From Silvanigrellaceae bacterium (GTDB taxonomy: Bacteria > Bdellovibrionota > Oligoflexia > Silvanigrellales > Silvanigrellaceae): 8,780 nucleotides of DNA. Each line of letters starts with the position of its first letter. Within the stretch, counting starts at the first letter, position 1. Location of the stretch: contig CANJMU010000018.1 of assembly GCA_947475135.1 (NCBI GenBank), positions 1-8,780 of the forward strand, given 5' to 3'. The notes below the pieces were generated by a model. The model searched no databases. It was not told the origin of the DNA and saw only the letters and a program-made list of their open reading frames with translations. Positions 7,419 through 8,780 of this stretch are shown here, in pieces. The position numbers and the translations under genes were made by a program.

Positions 7419-8336
7419 ATGCCAAATAAAGATATTTACCTTGTCCTTCCTCAGCAATTTGGTTCGGTGCTATTTTCTGTTCGGGCTTCTGTCACAGGAG
7501 AGCGGGCCGAGCCTCCTGATCAGGTTGTGTTTAACGGAAGAATTTTTCACCGTCGACGTTTGAGCAAGTTGAAGCGTGGAATTTATCAGCATTATGATAT
7601 TGGAGAAGCTGTTATTGGTTCGTATGCGATAGGGCTTGAAGATAAAGTGTCGGCGGCATTTTTGCCATCAGCGCCAGGCTTTAGCAACGACGCTGTTACC
7701 TTTATCAATCGATTTCGAATGGATCGTCGGCTTGCGCGCATCAAACAAAATTTAACAGAAGTTGATTTTTTTTCTCTCTTAATTTTTATCGATAAAGCTC
7801 TAACTCTTAAGTATCGGAATAATCCTTTGGTCAAAAGTTTTAGAACGTACACGGAGCAAACTTATTTAAGGGGGCTTGCTGCCAAATTTTTGGTACCTTA
7901 TTTTTTGTCGTCAGATTCACAAAATTCTGCTGAAGATGCTTATAAAATTTTAAATCTTATCCTTCAAGAAAATAAATATTGTTCAAAAGGTCCCAAATTA
8001 CAATCGCAATTAAAGATTCCCATTCTTTCTACACTATTCCTAAAAATTTACACAGTTTTTGCAAAAAAAAATCTGTTGGATAAGGGAACATTTACTGAAA
8101 ATGTAGCAGAATTTTGTATAAGCGAAGGAATTATAACGCCAGAATTAATAAAAAATTTTCAAGGAAACTCTTTAACGGAGTTTAAAATTTTTTTTCAAAC
8201 AAATTTTATGACGGGAATAATTATCGATCTTAGAAATGGTCAAATCGATTTTTTGACTGCGGAACAAACAAAAATTTGGGTGGACTCACCTATCGGTTCT
8301 TTAGAAAAAACAATTCGTTTTGACTGGATAAAATAA
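7419..8336 (+). CDS. Unrecognised 305-residue protein upstream of an L,D-transpeptidase
   Basis: I do not recognise this protein. The ATG at 7419 is the only start between an in-frame stop at 7407 and the body of the protein, with a weak GAG eight bases before it. There is no signal peptide or clear membrane helix, so it is probably cytoplasmic. Residues 1-95 look beta-rich (IYLVLPQQFGSVLFSVRAS, AVIGSYAIGLEDKVSAAF) with a very basic patch FHRRRLSKLKRG (43-54) and FRMDRRLARIK (99-109), which could contact nucleic acid or other anionic partners. From about 115 on it appears mainly helical and Leu/Ile/Lys/Phe-rich, ending in a beta-like IIIDLRNGQIDFLT (267-280). The DNA coding for the first 110 residues is less A+T-rich than the rest, so it may be a two-part protein. 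It lies 92 bp before the transpeptidase on the same strand and could share its transcript. Confidence 0.8.
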   Translation: MPNKDIYLVLPQQFGSVLFSVRASVTGERAEPPDQVVFNGRIFHRRRLSKLKRGIYQHYDIGEAVIGSYAIGLEDKVSAAFLPSAPGFSNDAVTFINRFRMDRRLARIKQNLTEVDFFSLLIFIDKALTLKYRNNPLVKSFRTYTEQTYLRGLAAKFLVPYFLSSDSQNSAEDAYKILNLILQENKYCSKGPKLQSQLKIPILSTLFLKIYTVFAKKNLLDKGTFTENVAEFCISEGIITPELIKNFQGNSLTEFKIFFQTNFMTGIIIDLRNGQIDFLTAEQTKIWVDSPIGSLEKTIRFDWIK

Positions 8337-8428
8337 ATTATGATCGGTGCAAACTTTATTCGTTGGAATTCAATTCTAAAATTGGTACCTTATTAGTATC
8401 AAATAACGAGTCGAGGAATTGTTACCTT
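8337..8428 (+). promoter_or_regulatory. Leader of the L,D-transpeptidase gene
   Basis: This 92-bp spacer has no visible terminator hairpin. It contains TTGGTACCTTAT (8382-8393) and, running into the start codon, TTGTTACCTTAT (8419-8430). GAGGA (8413-8417) is the likely ribosome site, 11 bases from the ATG at 8429, slightly long. A hyphenated palindrome GAATT-C-AATTC occurs near 8366-8376. No convincing -35/-10 pair was found, so transcription could come from the gene upstream. Confidence 0.3.
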
Positions 8429-8780
8429 ATGGTGAACACAAATAAAATTTTAATTTTGTTTTCTTTTTTCTTTGCGTTTTTTTCTATCTATGCGGTGTCC
8501 ACAAACGAAGAGACCCTTTCTGTTCAGCCCTCTTCAATCAATTTTCCACCCTCTGAATTCGTGAATTTGGAAGGTCATGCGGAAGCATCGCATGCCATTA
8601 TTGTTGAAAAAAATCTTCATAAACTCAATTTATTTCATGTAGATAAATTTGGAAATTACTCCTTGGAAAAACAATATTTTGCCATTACAGGAAAAGAACA
8701 AGGGGATAAAAAATTTCGCGGCGATAACAGAACACCAGAGGGAATTTATTTTGTTGTCGGAAAAAAATCTAAAAAAGATT
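8429..8780 (+). CDS. L,D-transpeptidase (YkuD family), 3' end outside window
   Basis: The frame is open from 8429 to the window edge and gives the first 117 residues. A basic start and a strongly hydrophobic core (7-22) ending in YAVS form a Sec signal peptide, so the protein is exported. AIIVEKNLHKLNLFHV (56-71) is the opening strand pair of the YkuD catalytic domain, and GDKKFRGDNRTPEGIYFV (92-109) is its characteristic GDxxTPEGxY motif. Enzymes of this fold make 3-3 peptidoglycan cross-links, attach lipoproteins to murein, or cleave such links, through a catalytic Cys in a HGxx...SxGC motif. That motif would lie beyond the window, so activity cannot be confirmed. The ATG at 8429 is preferred over the GTG directly after it because GAGGA lies 11 bases before the ATG and 14 before the GTG. 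It follows the 305-residue gene by 92 bp. Confidence 0.88.
   Translation, partial: MVNTNKILILFSFFFAFFSIYAVSTNEETLSVQPSSINFPPSEFVNLEGHAEASHAIIVEKNLHKLNLFHVDKFGNYSLEKQYFAITGKEQGDKKFRGDNRTPEGIYFVVGKKSKKD

Noticed and set aside
7592..7852. 86-codon minus-strand frame
   Set aside because: It is a shadow of the 305-residue gene, with no start signal.

Overview
The window comes from an A+T-rich Gram-negative bacterium. The evidence is a twin-arginine (Tat) type signal, a BolA protein that aligns along its whole length with E. coli BolA, two Sec-type signal peptides on envelope enzymes, and an L,D-transpeptidase. The long Ser/Asn/Gln/Phe-rich orphan proteins recall predatory or host-associated lineages such as Bdellovibrionota/Oligoflexia, but that placement is an impression and no marker gene here proves it. 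No tRNA, rRNA, CRISPR array, insertion sequence or phage gene was seen.

Layout from left to right. Positions 2-1645 (+) hold the 3' part of an unrecognised protein with one membrane-like segment, a Pro-rich linker, two CPxC motifs and an 11-residue repeat. It overlaps tail-to-tail by 25 bp with a 915-residue orphan protein on the minus strand (1621-4368) that starts with a Tat-like signal. Upstream of that gene on the same strand lies bolA (4410-4712), only 41 bp away, so the two look co-transcribed. An 88-bp divergent spacer separates bolA from a PfkB-family, adenosine-kinase-like gene (4801-5829, +). That gene converges on an exported metal-dependent amidohydrolase of the prolidase-like type (5888-7183, -). 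A 235-bp divergent spacer leads to an unrecognised 305-residue protein (7419-8336, +). The window then runs off inside an L,D-transpeptidase gene (8429 to beyond 8780, +).

How the genes fit together. There is no clear pathway shared by all of them. An exported dipeptidase-type amidohydrolase and a YkuD-type L,D-transpeptidase both suit envelope or peptide metabolism. The kinase is a purine or sugar salvage enzyme. BolA is normally a partner of monothiol glutaredoxins in Fe-S handling or stress response, but this copy has Lys where the family has its near-invariant C-terminal His. The least explained parts are the 915-residue Tat-type protein linked to bolA, the CPxC/hendecad protein facing it, and the 305-residue protein before the transpeptidase. 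I do not see convincing evidence of a defence, secretion or other multi-gene system.
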